A stretch of DNA of 64,000 bases from an uncultured Prolixibacteraceae bacterium (GTDB taxonomy: Bacteria > Bacteroidota > Bacteroidia > Bacteroidales > Prolixibacteraceae), in contig CAJXZG010000006.1 in assembly GCA_913063265.1 (NCBI GenBank), forward strand, positions 1-64,000, given 5' to 3'. The notes beneath the pieces were generated by a model, which made no database searches, was not told the DNA's origin, and saw only the letters and a list, made by a program, of their open reading frames with translations. Position 1 is the stretch's first letter. Each line of letters starts with the position of its first letter. Both the position numbers and the translations under genes were made by a program. This document shows positions 61,555 through 64,000 of this stretch, in pieces.

Positions 61555-62604
61555 GTGAAAGAACAGTTCAGTAAAATATCCAATATAATGGCAGTAGTTT
61601 TACTGAGTATTACTTTTTTCTCTTGTGTAACTACCAAATCCCTTTATATTGAAATTCCTCAAAGTTCAAAAAAAGAGTTACCGGATGATATTCAAAGTTT
61701 GTTACTTGTAACACGGGTTGTTGACAATATTTTTTCAAATCTGGAATCCGATTCTTTACAACGTATTTTTTACAAGCAAAGTTTTGATTACGATACACTT
61801 GTAAAGGATTTACAAATGGTTGATACATTGTTACAGGCGCTGGGAGAATTACTTTACGAATCAGAAAGATTTGACATTGTAATACCTGAAGAACGCCATC
61901 TCGATTTTTCGAAAAACAGTTTGATTACACGAGAAATGACATGGGATGAAGCCGGTACTTTATGCGAAAGATTTGAAACAGATGCCGTTTTATCGCTGGA
62001 TTATTTAAAAACCAAAGTTTTAACATCGTTTGACAGGGATAGTGAATATGATATTCGAAATGATGCATTTGTAAATATTGTTGTAGCAGAAATGAAGGTT
62101 GCCTATGAGGCATTATTCAGAATATATGATCCTTTTGATGAAAAAATAGTGTATCGAAAATTTTTGCGTGATACGGTTTACTGGGAAGCCGCCGATTACA
62201 CCATCGAACGTTTATTTAGTCGGTTCACCTCTGTAAAAACAGCCTTGTCGGAAACAGGAATTGCACTTGCCCTTGATATTTCCGGAGAAATCAGTCCTAA
62301 CTGGAGAAGCGGGAAACGAACTTATTTTGCAACCGGAAATTCAGAATTAAAAGAGGCAGCAACTGTAGTTGAAAAAGGTGATTGGCTTGCGGCCAAAAAA
62401 ATCTGGGAAGACATTGCCGAAAACACCGGTTCAAAAGCACTAAAAAGTAAAGCAGAATACAACATAGCATTGGCTTACGAAATGCTGGGAGAACTTGATT
62501 TATCCGTTGAATGGATAATTAAATCCTATAAAACCATGTACCGAACGCAAACGGTAAATTATATGGAAGTGCTTCAATACAGATTAAAAGAAAAAAATAT
62601 GTAA
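61555..62604 (+). CDS. DUF6340-like lipoprotein, copy 1
   Basis: A 349-residue lipoprotein (lipobox Cys24 in TFFSC) starting at GTG 12 bases after the VWA gene; an internal ATG at 61588 is an alternative. The N-terminal pattern IEIPQSSKKELPDDIQSLLLVTRV, the middle TDAVLSLDYLKTK and the C-terminal TPR-like part (KGDWLAAKKIWEDIAEN ... YNIALAYEMLGELDLSVEWI) are shared with the next two genes. Family function is unknown; a surface or periplasmic scaffold is plausible. Confidence 0.82.
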   Translation: MKEQFSKISNIMAVVLLSITFFSCVTTKSLYIEIPQSSKKELPDDIQSLLLVTRVVDNIFSNLESDSLQRIFYKQSFDYDTLVKDLQMVDTLLQALGELLYESERFDIVIPEERHLDFSKNSLITREMTWDEAGTLCERFETDAVLSLDYLKTKVLTSFDRDSEYDIRNDAFVNIVVAEMKVAYEALFRIYDPFDEKIVYRKFLRDTVYWEAADYTIERLFSRFTSVKTALSETGIALALDISGEISPNWRSGKRTYFATGNSELKEAATVVEKGDWLAAKKIWEDIAENTGSKALKSKAEYNIALAYEMLGELDLSVEWIIKSYKTMYRTQTVNYMEVLQYRLKEKNM

Positions 62605-62670
62605 ACAATTATTCTTTTTAATATGAAAACCTTTTTTGCAAGTAACGAAAACAAATAACCACAAATAGCC

Positions 62671-63690
62671 ATGAAAAACAATCTTACCTGGTTTTTAGGA
62701 CTTATAATTATCTTTAGTTCATGTACAGTTTACAAAGAATACACAATTGATGTTTATAAACCCGGTCAAATTAATGTACCTCAGGATGTTGAAAATATTG
62801 CGCTTGTATACCGGAATTTTAAATATAAAAACGATACGCTTCAGCATTACTACAAACATGATTATCAATTAAAAAAGGCCACAAGGGATCCCAAAAATCT
62901 TGATAGCATTCTGGTTCATTTTTGTTTAAACGAACTGGCATTAAATTTAAAAAAGAATCAATTTAACAGAATTCACATTTTCCCTGAATTGTTTACCCGT
63001 CACACAGGCACAAAACTTCCCGCGATTGATTTTAAAATCATCGATAAACTCACTACTGAGACCAACACAGATTTAGTGATATCGCTTGAAACTTACTCCT
63101 ACTTCTATACTGAATTTAGTGCCGACAGAAACACACCTAATCCAAGAGAAGTAATTACCGCAAATGTATGGGCTGTGTATGACCCCATGGCCAACAGGCT
63201 TTTAGAACGTAAAACCATGATTGATACTTTATACTGGAATACTTTTGATGAAAATGGTGCAAGTGTAAAAAGCAACAAACTTCCTCCCCGAACTACTGCA
63301 TTAAAAATTGCCTCTCAAATGGCAGGAGAAAACTATTCTAAAAGATTTTTTGCCTCATGGGAAACTGTGGGCAGAATGTATTCGATGCCACCACCTTCGG
63401 ACTTTGAGATTGCAGAAAAATATTTATTAAAAGGAGACTGGGACAATGCCATTACTATATGGCAACGATATGCTGAAGAAGACAATGGTAAACTTGCAAT
63501 ACATGCACGATATAATCTGGCCCTTGCCTATGAAATGAAAGATGATTTGGAAACCTCGATAAAGTGGTTGAATGCAGCTAAAAAAGTGGCAAGCGATTAT
63601 CGCAGCAAAGACGACCTGAAAGCCATTGAAAGCTATAACAGAGTTTTATTACAACGCCAAAAAGATATCTTGCGGTTAAACAGCATGTAA
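62671..63690 (+). CDS. DUF6340-like lipoprotein, copy 2
   Basis: A 339-residue lipoprotein (lipobox Cys18 in IFSSC). It has the same layout as copy 1: IDVYKPGQINVPQDVENIAL, TDLVISLETYSY, WAVYDPMANRLLERKTMIDTLYWN, and a C-terminal TPR-like pair (KGDWDNAITIWQRYAEEDNG, YNLALAYEMKDDLETSIKWL). It differs in the loops, so the duplication is old. Function is unknown. Confidence 0.83.
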   Translation: MKNNLTWFLGLIIIFSSCTVYKEYTIDVYKPGQINVPQDVENIALVYRNFKYKNDTLQHYYKHDYQLKKATRDPKNLDSILVHFCLNELALNLKKNQFNRIHIFPELFTRHTGTKLPAIDFKIIDKLTTETNTDLVISLETYSYFYTEFSADRNTPNPREVITANVWAVYDPMANRLLERKTMIDTLYWNTFDENGASVKSNKLPPRTTALKIASQMAGENYSKRFFASWETVGRMYSMPPPSDFEIAEKYLLKGDWDNAITIWQRYAEEDNGKLAIHARYNLALAYEMKDDLETSIKWLNAAKKVASDYRSKDDLKAIESYNRVLLQRQKDILRLNSM

Positions 63691-63692
63691 AA

Positions 63693-64000
63693 ATGAGCCG
63701 TATTGTAAACATTACTTTTTTATTGCTGGGTATTATACTTTTTTTAAGCTGTAATACCATGGTTAGTGTGACAACAACCAAACTTGAGATCGTAATTCCC
63801 GGCAAAATCAAAATTCCTCCTGAATACAGAAAAGTAGCGTTTAGATACAATAATGTAAATGTGGCTTTAAATCAGAATTTTTCAAAATATTCTGAAGATG
63901 GTAAAATATTTAGTGATACCATAAACCTTGATAGCATGGCTTCATTATTGTATTTCGAGTACTTTACAAATCATATAAACTACCAGAATTTTTTTGATAC
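63693..64000 (+). CDS. DUF6340-like lipoprotein, copy 3 (cut by window edge)
   Basis: The ATG at 63693 lies 2 bases after the stop of copy 2. The first 102 residues are visible: a lipoprotein signal (LGIILFLSC), then LEIVIPGKIKIPPEYRKVAF, which aligns with the first domain of copies 1 and 2. The remainder lies outside the window, so integrity is unknown. Confidence 0.8.
   Translation, partial: MSRIVNITFLLLGIILFLSCNTMVSVTTTKLEIVIPGKIKIPPEYRKVAFRYNNVNVALNQNFSKYSEDGKIFSDTINLDSMASLLYFEYFTNHINYQNFFD

Overview
The window looks like the chromosome of a marine or polysaccharide-degrading member of the Bacteroidota, most likely a Marinilabiliales/Prolixibacteraceae-type organism. That rests on AT-rich DNA, a SusC/SusD pair, lipoproteins with SG(S)C-type lipoboxes, type IX secretion (T9SS) C-terminal tails, LytTR/LytS-like two-component pairs, weak Shine-Dalgarno sequences, TAnnTTTG-type promoter boxes, and sulfatases next to glycoside hydrolases. 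The species assignment is inference. No rRNA, tRNA, CRISPR array, integrase or transposase was seen.

Layout. 1-4.8 kb: a DUF819 membrane protein cut by the left edge, a lipoprotein / sensor kinase / LytTR regulator operon, and a serine beta-lactamase-like hydrolase. 4.8-24.2 kb: a polysaccharide-utilisation region. It has a surface-antigen beta-barrel, a GH5 lipoprotein, susD, susC and a ROK regulator reading leftwards, then two Cys-type sulfatases and a GH110 alpha-1,3-galactosidase-like beta-helix reading rightwards, followed by a DUF748 protein, an MFS transporter and a ThuA-like protein. Together these suggest uptake and desulfation of a sulfated alpha-galactoside (carrageenan-, agar- or mucin-like); the substrate is inferred. 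24.4-30.2 kb: a lipase-like hydrolase, a T9SS-secreted GH5, a GH16 laminarinase-like lipoprotein, a HAD phosphatase/mutase and an AEC transporter, which reads as a small beta-glucan set.

30.3-37.4 kb: one 2390-residue secreted protein. It has a seven-bladed SBBP propeller, nine HYR-like repeats interrupted four times by FISUMP domains, a PKD-like domain and a T9SS tail. This is the most unusual object in the window. 38.1-52.9 kb: mostly housekeeping and metabolic genes: a CobW-type GTPase, a TSUP exporter, glyA, a cytochrome-c lipoprotein, an S9 peptidase, a second LytS/LytTR pair, a mini ExbB-like protein, a class 1 isoprenoid enzyme, YebC, a 42-residue zinc-ribbon protein, an APH-RapZ fusion, YdcF and a DUF302 protein. 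53-59.3 kb: a Vat-like acetyltransferase, a Tat-signal-like metallo-beta-lactamase-fold hydrolase, a right-handed beta-helix protein, and an esterase translationally coupled to an M28 peptidase. 59.4-64 kb: a VWA-like membrane protein followed by three tandem paralogous DUF6340-like lipoproteins, the last cut by the right edge.

Non-coding features include seven convincing hairpin terminators, a palindrome-rich repeat island between the two sulfatase genes, and several short dispersed or tandem repeats of the kind common between Bacteroidota genes.
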